Source of the DNA: Bdellovibrionales bacterium
Lineage (GTDB): Bacteria; Bdellovibrionota; UBA1018; CAIMNF01
DNA: 45,657 nt
NCBI GenBank assembly: GCA_018969905.1
Contig: JAGWXK010000008.1
Span: 1-45,657 of the forward strand
Direction: 5' to 3'
The position numbers and the translations under genes were made by a program. The notes under the pieces are model-generated. The model was not told where the DNA came from and ran no database searches. It was given only the letters and a program-made list of their open reading frames with translations. Below, piece by piece: positions 17,942 to 25,100 of the stretch (position 1 is its first letter; each line of letters starts with the position of its first letter).

Positions 17942-18783
17942 AATTCACCCCCATGCAAAAGCAATCCGGACAAAACACTGGTGATGACAAGCCCCATGAT
18001 CCACCAAAAAACCTCTTTGATTCCGGAATTGATGTCTGGCGCGACCGTAACGGACTCTCTCCTGGCCCAGGGTTCATCTCCTGAAACCAATCGACCACCC
18101 CAAAAAATAAAACTTTCCAAACGAGGCCTCAATCGCTGAAAGAAGCCAAAGAATCCTTCAGGACGCAAAAGACCCCACAGTGTCGTGGAAAAGAGTGATG
18201 CAAAAAGGAATCCCCCCGCAATCGTCAACTCCGGATTCGCAATCATGATCCCAATCTCGTCCTTGAAACTGGAAAGAATCAGTAGGGTAGCCAAGACTTC
18301 AGCCCATGACAGGACTCGATGCTCCCCCGGGATTTCTGTCCAGCGCGACACTTCAACCAAAATCCAATAGGAGGCGTGCCCGACAAGGGCAACTTCAAGG
18401 TATTCAGGATTGGGATGGTACTGCCTCAGAAACAGAATCGCGGGCAAGGTCCCGAGGGCACTTCCTCCAAAGTTCGCCGCAATCAAAATCACTCCGAAGA
18501 CCGAAAAAAACGCTCGGACAGGATCTGGTGCAATCGCACCCGAGAGAATGAAAAAAACACCCGCAAAATCCTTGATCTGAATCCATTTACCGCACCCCGC
18601 ACCCATTCGATGCCAGACCACCATGGCGGCAACAAAACACGGGATTACGGGTCCGTGAAAAAAAGCTCCCACCAGGACCATCAGAAACGGAAGAACTCTT
18701 CGTTCTCGGACCAAGGAAAAACCGCAAATCAAAGAAAGAAGAACCGCAGTTTGATCAAATCGGGTGAGTTCAATGCCGGTCAT
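17938..18783 (-). CDS. Membrane protein in the NuoL position of the nuo' module
   Basis: A 281-residue protein with about 8 hydrophobic segments. I choose ATG 18783 (MTGIELTRFD) over an upstream TTG at 18810 because GGGTGG lies just upstream; the ATG overlaps the K-like gene by 14 bases. It lies exactly where nuoL lies in the canonical operon but is less than half its length. Similarity to NuoL is weak: VALVGHASYWILVEVSRW may match FLGWEGVGLASYLLIGFW. None of the NuoL channel Lys/His motifs is visible. Assignment rests mostly on gene order. The C-terminal ~70 residues (PRLESFIFWGG...DINSGIKEVFWW plus one helix) loosely recall the NuoL C-terminal anchor. Confidence 0.6.
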   Translation of the reverse strand: MTGIELTRFDQTAVLLSLICGFSLVRERRVLPFLMVLVGAFFHGPVIPCFVAAMVVWHRMGAGCGKWIQIKDFAGVFFILSGAIAPDPVRAFFSVFGVILIAANFGGSALGTLPAILFLRQYHPNPEYLEVALVGHASYWILVEVSRWTEIPGEHRVLSWAEVLATLLILSSFKDEIGIMIANPELTIAGGFLFASLFSTTLWGLLRPEGFFGFFQRLRPRLESFIFWGGRLVSGDEPWARRESVTVAPDINSGIKEVFWWIMGLVITSVLSGLLLHGGEF

Positions 18784-19009
18784 TTTCCACCCGAACTTCA
18801 ACGCGAACAAATGCGTAAAGGGCCATTTGAATCACCACCAACAACAAAACAACTCCCTCGAGGGGCAAGACTTCTGAAAACCGTTCACAACACACAAACA
18901 CGAGAACCAAAAGAACCCTCATTGCACCTCGGGCGATCTCCAAGGAATCGATCGCGATAAACATCGAGTAAAATCCAAAAAAGAAAACACCCATGGAAAG
19001 AAGGATCAT
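18770..19009 (-). CDS. NuoK-like small membrane protein of the nuo' module
   Basis: A 79-residue protein with three hydrophobic helices that aligns end to end with NuoK of the adjacent operon: ILLSMGVFFFGFYSM against LVVSMVIFGIGLLGL, then a matching second and third helix. The start ATG 19009 forms an ATGA overlap with the J-like gene; longer starts lie inside that gene. The two NuoK membrane glutamates (38 and 74) correspond to hydrophobic residues here (about Met30 and Leu64). It keeps the NuoK fold and place in the operon but not the proton-path acids. Confidence 0.75.
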   Translation of the reverse strand: MILLSMGVFFFGFYSMFIAIDSLEIARGAMRVLLVLVFVCCERFSEVLPLEGVVLLLVVIQMALYAFVRVEVRVENDRH

Positions 19010-19368
19010 CGCCTTCTCCTTTCCACGCCCAGAGCCACCATCAGCATTGCACACAAAAAACCAAGGAGAACAACCACGGGCAAGGCCCAATCCTGCCCCT
19101 CTGCAACGGTCTTCACATCCAAACGGGGCCGTTCGCCAATCAGTGCCGGCAACAAAAACACAACCATCAAGAGCGCCAGTACCGAAGACCTAATTTTTGA
19201 AAGGAGTGGGACTTTTTTCTCGGTGAATCCGAGCAAAAGCCTGGTTCTTCGCAATTGAAACTCAAAAAGGAACCCGAGCACAAATACCGCGATTCCAAGA
19301 AATAGCTCGCGAGTGCCCAGCCAAATCGATACTCCGGCAAGTATTGACAGATCGATCCAGAGGATCAC
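19006..19368 (-). CDS. NuoJ-like membrane protein of the nuo' module
   Basis: A 120-residue protein with about four helices, starting at GTG 19368 (GTGA overlap with the ferredoxin-like gene and a strong AGGGGGGAG just upstream). The clearest match to NuoJ is at the C-terminus: DVKTVAEG...VVLLGFLCAMLMVALGVERRR against NVKAIAES...FLILAAIVATIALAKRK. The NuoJ third-helix signature (LVYTGAIMVLFVF) is not seen, and the protein is 60 residues shorter. Identification combines this C-terminal similarity with its position between the I-like and K-like genes. Confidence 0.7.
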   Translation of the reverse strand: MILWIDLSILAGVSIWLGTRELFLGIAVFVLGFLFEFQLRRTRLLLGFTEKKVPLLSKIRSSVLALLMVVFLLPALIGERPRLDVKTVAEGQDWALPVVVLLGFLCAMLMVALGVERRRR

Positions 19369-19757
19369 AGCTCCCCCCTTCCAAAACTCATCTTCAGGTC
19401 TTTCTTGTCAAACACTGCCGCCTGTACCTCTTTGGTTTGAATCAGTGAATTTGGCTCACAGACATCAACACAAAGACCGCAGAACACACAATTAGAAAAA
19501 TCAATGTCAAATTTCGAAACCCATGGCCGATTGTTTCTCTCCTTGATGTGTGAATCCACTTCGATGCAACTTGTGGGACAAGCCCTTGCGCAATCCCCAC
19601 ACCCGGTACACTTGTCAATTTCATTGAAGACCAAACCTCGAGCTCGGGCCGGAAAATCATCCTTTCCCCTTGAAGAAACAGGATCAGGATAAAACTCAGT
19701 ATCCACTTTGCGAGTCCCCCGAATGTTAAAAAAATGCTCAAGAACCCTCTTAAACAA
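19365..19757 (-). CDS. NuoI-like 2x[4Fe-4S] protein of the nuo' module
   Basis: A 130-residue ferredoxin-like subunit. Both cluster motifs are complete: Cys50/53/56/60 (CTGCGDCARACP) and Cys90/93/96/100 (CVFCGLCVDVCE). It should therefore bind two [4Fe-4S] clusters equivalent to N6a and N6b. The start is TTG 19757: no ATG or GTG occurs before the first cluster motif, and a perfect AGGAGG lies 8 bases upstream. It overlaps the H-like gene by 8 bases and the J-like gene by 4. The N-terminal region is shorter than in canonical NuoI, so the membrane-contacting helix may differ. With NuoB' it makes a continuous iron-sulfur path, although no donor subunit is encoded nearby. Confidence 0.85.
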   Translation of the reverse strand: MFKRVLEHFFNIRGTRKVDTEFYPDPVSSRGKDDFPARARGLVFNEIDKCTGCGDCARACPTSCIEVDSHIKERNNRPWVSKFDIDFSNCVFCGLCVDVCEPNSLIQTKEVQAAVFDKKDLKMSFGRGEL

Positions 19758-20547
19758 AGCCGCTTCCTCCTGACATCAGGGCAAACGCCAACATGACCAC
19801 AAGCCAAAAAACACCCGTAAGAGGCAAAAGATACGTCATGGAAACCCTCAGTAGATCCTCTTGCCTTAGTCTTGGAAAATAAATGGCAAAAAGACGTGAG
19901 ACGAGGAATAAAAGTCCAGCCTTCAGGTTAAAATCAAGAAAGTACTCGCCTCCACCAAGAAATAGCCGCACAGTAACCATGCACCATCCGTAGAAACGGA
20001 CTGACTCCAACCAGGATGCCCGCTCCAAAAAACCCCTGAAGGGATGCTCTTGAAACAAAATCATTCCAGCGATCTGAAAAGGAATCACAAAAATCAAGTG
20101 AAGAGGGGACCAGGAAATTCGCCCTAAATCCGCGGTCCCGGACAGACTGAATCCTCCGATGATGCACAAAAGAGAGATCCCTGATGCGACCGCGAATGCA
20201 ACCTGCCTTTGATCCGAATCAATCCTCGCAAGTACGCCTTCTTTTCCCGTGGTCATTGCCGCCAACGAGAAACCCGCAAGTACCATCCACGGAAACACGA
20301 GATATTCGAGCCTCAAGACATATAAAAATGGCAGAGCACATTGAAACCCAAAAAAAAGCCACACCCACGGAGACCTTCTGGTTCTGACTTCAAGGAGTGT
20401 ATCCACCCAAGTCTGCCAAAAAAAACCGGTAAGTGCGATATCCTTGCCCACTCTGGATTCGTGACGGGCCTGTACTCGCTCTGTCCACGAATAAACCAAA
20501 AAAGACACAGGAAAAATCGAGAACAAAGTGAAGGCAACATCAATCAT
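19750..20547 (-). CDS. NuoH-like membrane protein of the nuo' module
   Basis: A 265-residue membrane protein starting at ATG 20547 (ATGA overlap with the D-like gene). The N-terminal part aligns with NuoH: YSWTERVQARHESRVGKDIA then a WQTWVDTLLE region, against FVERRGSALMQNRLGPNRMG then LFQAACDVIK. The C-terminal part also aligns: RLFAIYFPRLRQEDLLRVS against WVRWTLPRFRFDQLMNLG. It is about 100 residues shorter than NuoH, and the acidic quinone-chamber loop (NRLPFDLPEGESEL in the true NuoH) is not recognisable. It probably anchors the D'/B'/I' iron-sulfur arm to the membrane, but I doubt that it forms a normal quinone entry tunnel. Confidence 0.8.
   Translation of the reverse strand: MIDVAFTLFSIFPVSFLVYSWTERVQARHESRVGKDIALTGFFWQTWVDTLLEVRTRRSPWVWLFFGFQCALPFLYVLRLEYLVFPWMVLAGFSLAAMTTGKEGVLARIDSDQRQVAFAVASGISLLCIIGGFSLSGTADLGRISWSPLHLIFVIPFQIAGMILFQEHPFRGFLERASWLESVRFYGWCMVTVRLFLGGGEYFLDFNLKAGLLFLVSRLFAIYFPRLRQEDLLRVSMTYLLPLTGVFWLVVMLAFALMSGGSGFV
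19766..19771 (-). promoter_or_regulatory. Shine-Dalgarno deciding the TTG start of the NuoI-like gene
   Basis: Perfect AGGAGG on the - strand, 8 bases before TTG 19757. It decides an otherwise uncertain non-ATG start and argues that the nuo' genes are still translated. Confidence 0.75.
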
Positions 20548-21557
20548 CGATCTACCTCCGAAACAGAAATAGACAAACTCTCCAAAATCAACGGAAGGTC
20601 TTCAATCGACTCCCCCTCGAGTGCTGGAAACATCGCCTCCTTGATCTTGTCCGATGGAGCTTGTACAGCGAAGGTTTCGATCCGGTGCTCCCGGTCAAGG
20701 GTCAATTCCACCTTCCAATTTCCCCGAATGGTTTCGAGCACCTCTTCCACCCTGACATCCGGAGAGCTTTCTGGGAGTTTGTGTCGGTAAACCCCGGCGG
20801 GGCTCTGCCGAATGAGTTCTGCAAGCGCCGCGGAGATCTCCCTGCAGCGCTCTAGTGAAAAATGAAGCCTTGACTCCACGTGACTCGCCTGACCATAACG
20901 TGTGCTTTCGATTGCCGATTGACTCACAAAGCCATACTCACCACCATCCAGAACAACACCCAAAGAACTCAAGCGATTGTGAAAGGGGTGAGTCCAGCAA
21001 AAAAGTCCGCGTATGCGGTCATGATCCTTAAGAAAAGTTTCAAGCCAAGACTCCAGCCGCACCTGAAATCCCTCAGTCAAATCATAGCGGGCTCCGCCGG
21101 GCAAAAGATAAAAATATCCGTATCTCGAACCGGAAAGAAGCTCAAAAAGATCAAGGAGTGTTTCCCTGTGTTTTAAAATGGAATGGTAAAGAATCCTGAT
21201 CCCGAGTCTCCAAGCCATTCTTGAGAGGTATTTGAGCTGAAAATTCAACTCGCTCAGTTGGCTCGAAATCTCTCTCAACCACAAAACCCGCTCTCCCACC
21301 TCGATGCCCACGGCAGCTTCGATCGCTTCACCGTACAGCCGATCCAGCAACAAAGCGCTCTCGGGCTCGATCCGACTAAAAATGATCTGTGCGGATGAAT
21401 AGTGCTTTCCAAGCATTTTTGATTCAATCTCTCGAGAGGCGAAACCGAATCCCGCCTCCAATTCGCGAATGACATCGCCATACATTCCCAAACGCAGTCT
21501 CATTGGCCCCGGCAGCCATTCGTGCACCGGACCAATCTCAAGGGTCTGCTGAATCAC
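20544..21557 (-). CDS. NuoD-like protein of the nuo' module, quinone ligands substituted
   Basis: A 337-residue soluble protein homologous to the 49-kDa subunit, starting at GTG 21557 (GTGA overlap). GPVHEWLPG (residues 9-17) aligns with NuoD GPTHPAMHG, and the quinone-binding His is Pro16 here. SRIEPESALL aligns with DRLNYCSALA, and the quinone-binding Tyr is Pro65. The middle block ending FSLERCREISAALAELI matches the NuoD helix FVRVEEIKQSLNILTQ. The C-terminus SLSISVSEVDR matches SINVIAGELDR, including the final Asp-Arg. It lacks the two CxxC pairs of [NiFe] hydrogenase large subunits, so it is not a hydrogenase. I infer a NuoD scaffold without an ordinary quinone site. Confidence 0.85.
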   Translation of the reverse strand: MIQQTLEIGPVHEWLPGPMRLRLGMYGDVIRELEAGFGFASREIESKMLGKHYSSAQIIFSRIEPESALLLDRLYGEAIEAAVGIEVGERVLWLREISSQLSELNFQLKYLSRMAWRLGIRILYHSILKHRETLLDLFELLSGSRYGYFYLLPGGARYDLTEGFQVRLESWLETFLKDHDRIRGLFCWTHPFHNRLSSLGVVLDGGEYGFVSQSAIESTRYGQASHVESRLHFSLERCREISAALAELIRQSPAGVYRHKLPESSPDVRVEEVLETIRGNWKVELTLDREHRIETFAVQAPSDKIKEAMFPALEGESIEDLPLILESLSISVSEVDR

Positions 21558-21937
21558 GGCTGCACCTCACGCAAGGAAATAACACCATTCATGATTGCTT
21601 CAGGTCTAGGAGGGCATCCTGTGACGTAGACATTCACTGGAAGCGCACCGACTCCGGCACCAGGAAACAAACCACCTCCGCATGCGCAGGTCCCCACGGC
21701 CATGACATATTTCGGCGAGGGCATGGCTTCGAAAAACTTCAAAACTTCGACTTGAAGAACTGAATTCAAAGATCCTTGAATGATCAAGAGGTTTGCCTGC
21801 TCGCCTTGCTCAGCCGGAACACAACCAAGCCGCTCCAGATCATAGCGACTGGACTCAGTTTGAATCCAATCATCACCACAACAAGAAATGCCAACGCGCA
21901 TGTACTTCAAAGTAGGCTTAAGGGGACTCATGATCAT
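21554..21937 (-). CDS. NuoB-like [4Fe-4S] protein of the nuo' module
   Basis: A 127-residue protein with all four N2-type ligands: Cys19-Cys20 (GISCCGDD), Cys84 (GTCACGGG, with an extra Cys86) and Cys108 (VTGCPPRPE). It is shorter than NuoB (167) at the N-terminus and in one loop. The start is placed at ATG 21937, inside the end of the upstream small gene; ATG 21931 is a possible alternative. Because the cluster ligands are fully kept while the neighbouring quinone pocket is changed, the cluster may have a different terminal acceptor or a structural role. Confidence 0.87.
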   Translation of the reverse strand: MIMSPLKPTLKYMRVGISCCGDDWIQTESSRYDLERLGCVPAEQGEQANLLIIQGSLNSVLQVEVLKFFEAMPSPKYVMAVGTCACGGGLFPGAGVGALPVNVYVTGCPPRPEAIMNGVISLREVQP

Positions 21938-22142
21938 CTTTCTTCGTTGACTCGTGCGTTGCGAGAAAGAACGACAAAAACACTACCATCATGACGAAAA
22001 TCAAGATTAAATACGGAATGATCCGGATTCGCTCCGTTACAAATACCGGTACAGTCACAAGCATCGCAACCCAAAGGTAAACGACAACTTGAGTGAACTG
22101 TGTGGTTTTGAGTTCAAAGGGCAAAATTCTTTTCGGATCCAT
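21918..22142 (-). CDS. Small two-helix membrane protein, first gene of the nuo' module
   Basis: A 74-residue protein with two hydrophobic helices (about residues 20-35 and 41-60), a basic turn between them (TERIRIIP) and a charged His/Asp/Lys C-terminus. It occupies the nuoA position but I see no convincing NuoA motif (no FDVE..F.YPW). It could be a strongly reduced NuoA or an unrelated small subunit. ATG 22142 lies only a few bases after a candidate promoter, with no clear Shine-Dalgarno. It overlaps the B-like gene by 20 bases. Confidence 0.6.
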   Translation of the reverse strand: MDPKRILPFELKTTQFTQVVVYLWVAMLVTVPVFVTERIRIIPYLILIFVMMVVFLSFFLATHESTKKDDHESP

Positions 22143-22154
22143 TTGTTAACGAGA

Positions 22155-22183
22155 AGGCTACTGAGAATGAAAGGGCGAGTCAA
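22155..22183 (-). promoter_or_regulatory. Candidate promoter for the nuo' (and perhaps whole nuo) operon
   Basis: On the - strand TTGACT (22183-22178) and TAGCCT (22160-22155) are spaced by exactly 17 bases in the 40-base gap between divergent mfd and nuo'. The -10 fits only 3 of 6 consensus bases. Transcription would begin about 5-7 bases before ATG 22142, giving an almost leaderless message. The dnaA upstream region shows a similar TTGTCT-17-TAACCT. Confidence 0.35.
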
Positions 22184-25100
22184 TGCCTCGTGGCGGCCAA
22201 GAGTTAAAATTCTACTCTCCTCTGAATCAGGCTCTTGCCTCAGTGGAGCGTGCCCGATCAAACCCTGGATCGATTCAGGTACTTTGCTTTCCCAGAGCGG
22301 AGTGGATTGATGATTTCCAACCCCTAATCGAGTGTCTGATAGAGCCTGGGGCCGAGGGCACCTCACCGATCGACGTTTGTATTTGGAGCCCCTGGGAACA
22401 CTCACCGTATTCACCAATTGCATCCTCCGTGAATCAAAGACGCGAACGACTTAGAACCCTTTCCGCGCTTCATCATCGCAGAAAATCAATGATCATTCTC
22501 TCCTCCGCGGAAACATGGAAATTGCCCACCATTCCCTATGACGAATACGCCGAGTCAATTCTTAATTTCTCCGCGGGCGAGGAACCGGGGAGCCGGGACT
22601 TCCTGAAAAGGAAATTGAAATCCCTAGGTTATCTTCCATCTGATCTTGTGGAAGAACCCGGGCAGTTCGCACTGCGTGGCGAGATCCTGGATATTTTCGA
22701 TCCCGGACGCAGGCTTCCGAATCGGATTGAGTTTTTCGATACGGTTGTGGAGTCAATCCGTACCTTCCACCCGGAAACCCAGCGTACACTGAGGAACAAT
22801 GCCGTGATCAACACGCTAAGCATCCACCCGGCAGAAGAGATCCTTTTTCCCTGGGATCAGACAGAGGCGGTTCTCGAGAAAATCAAAACCTACGCAGACC
22901 AGGAACAAATCTCGAGAAAAATACGTGACCCCATTTTTGAGAACGTGCGGAATGGCATTTTGCCCGAACACCACCGGTATTGGTTCCCATTCACCTACCG
23001 AACCATGGCAACGCTTGAAAACCATTTGCCAAAAGACGCGATCCGAATCCTTTTCGAACCAGAGCAGTTTTCAGCCGAGTTCGAAAGATTTATTTCAGGC
23101 ATGGAAAAGGACAAGGCAAAATATCCATCGCCCTACTGGATCACTCCGAACCTAGAGCGCCTCTTTCCGGATGCTTCAAGCAAGTCAATCTCCACCCTCA
23201 ATCATGCGGATTTAATTGTTCGCACCAGTCCGGACTCTCCCTTGGTCGCCTCACCTCTGATCGCCGAGCAGATTCACCCGGACCAGATTAATCCGTCAAA
23301 AATTCGTGCTTGGCTCGAAGAAGGCTTCTTGGTCTGGATCGGCTGTCGCGGACTAAGCCACCAAGAGCGGATTCGCTTTTTGCTAAAAAACGAATCCAAA
23401 AGTCCGGGGTTCCGAATCCTTTCCCACGATTGCGGAGAGTCGCTTATTTTTCCAGCTCAGAAGCTCCTGGTCCTTTCAGAAACCCTTCTTTTTGGATCAA
23501 ATAGGCTCGCGCGACCCGCTCCCTCGGGGGCCCACCCTCGATTTGACACTAAGGGCGATGGCCTAGAGTTCCGTCATCACGAAGATCTCTCAGTGGGAGA
23601 CCTGGTGGTTCACGCCGTTCATGGAGTGGGAAGATATGTCGGCCTTCAGGAAATCCGATCGGGCGACAAGCATCTTGGCGAATATCTTCTTCTAGAGTAC
23701 GCCGGCGGAGACAAGCTTTACGTCCCAATCTATCGCCTCAACACGATCCAGCGTTACATCACCTCCGGAGAGTCCGGCTCGCTCGACAAGCTGGGCACGG
23801 GTCAGTTCGAGAAAGCCAAACAGAAGGCTCGCGAATCCGCGAGAAAACTTGCGATTAACCTCGTAGACATTTATGCAAGGCGGGCTTTCATGAAAGGTCC
23901 GAAATTTTTACCTCGTGATGAGCTATATGATGAGTTTTGTGATTCATTCGAATTCACCGAAACGGAGGGACAGCTTCGCGCAACCCAGGAGGTTCTTTCG
24001 GATCTTGAGAGCGGAAGGCTTCTTGATCGGCTCGTTTGCGGTGACGTGGGTTTTGGAAAAACCGAGGTGGCAATTCGCGCGGCGTTCCAGGCCGTTCAGA
24101 GCGGCCTTCAGGTCGCAGTATTGGTTCCAACGACACTTCTCGCGTTTCAACACGAACAATCTTTTCGCCGAAGAATGGAGTCTCACCCGATTCGAACTGA
24201 ATCACTCTCCCGCTTCAAATCAAAAAAACAACAATCTGAACTCCTGAAAGACCTGCATTCCGGAAAAATCGACATCATGGTCGGAACCCACCGACTGCTT
24301 TCAAAGGATGTCGAGTGGAGCCGCCTGGGTCTTTTGATCGTGGATGAGGAGCATCGCTTCGGGGTGGAACACAAGGAAAAAATCAAAGCCATTCAAGCGA
24401 ACACCCATACCCTCACTCTCTCGGCAACGCCGATTCCCCGCACGCTGAATATGGCTCTCTCGGGCCTTAAGGACATCAGCACAATCAAAACTCCACCCAC
24501 CAACAGACAGCCCATCAAAACCTATGTATCCAACTACTCGCCAGAGATTGTGAAATCCGCGATTGAAGCCGAGCTGTCAAGAGGAGGTCAGGTATTCTAC
24601 CTTTACAACCGCGTTCAATCCATTCACGCAAAGGCCGAGGAAATACGAAAATGGATTCCTCATGCCAAAGTCCTCGTGGCCCACGGCCAGATGTCCGAGA
24701 CCGAAATCGAGGAGAAAATGCTCGAATTTTATCAAGGGCGCGCCCAGGTGCTGGTTTGCACCACCATCATCGAGTCGGGAATTGACGTGCCCAATGCCGG
24801 AACAATACTGATTCATCGGGCAGACCAGTTGGGCTTGGCCCAACTTTATCAGATCCGGGGGCGCGTAGGTCGAAGTCACAGAAAAGCCTTTGCCTATTTG
24901 CTCGTTGAGGAAGATCAATCCCTCAGCCGGGAAGCAAAAATGCGCCTGGACGTGCTTCAGCGGTTCGTTGAACTCGGAAGCGGCTTTCAAATCGCATCTT
25001 TTGACCTTGAAATCCGAGGCGGCGGCAATCTTCTGGGAGGCGAACAATCAGGCCACATTGCCACCGTCGGCCTCGACCTGTTTACGAAACTTCTCGAAGA

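Noticed and set aside
17363-18960. Long + strand ORFs (17363-17881 and 18319-18960) opposite the nuo' genes
   Set aside because: They are hydrophilic Arg/Pro/Asn/Lys-rich mirror frames of hydrophobic - strand genes. The - strand proteins show complex I similarity and coupled starts.
15588-22142. Interpretation of nuo' as a [NiFe] hydrogenase (Hyc/Ech type) cluster
   Set aside because: The D-like protein lacks the N- and C-terminal CxxC pairs that bind Ni-Fe, no maturation genes are nearby, and the gene order follows nuo rather than hyc/ech.
15588-22142. Interpretation of nuo' as an Mrp-type Na+/H+ antiporter operon
   Set aside because: Mrp clusters have no NuoB-, NuoD-, NuoH- or NuoI-like genes, whereas here four such genes are recognisable, including both Fe-S subunits.
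15588-22142. Interpretation of nuo' as pseudogenes
   Set aside because: Ten consecutive genes lack frameshifts or stops, have exact 4-base start/stop overlaps, strong Shine-Dalgarno sites and intact Fe-S cysteines, which decay would have broken.
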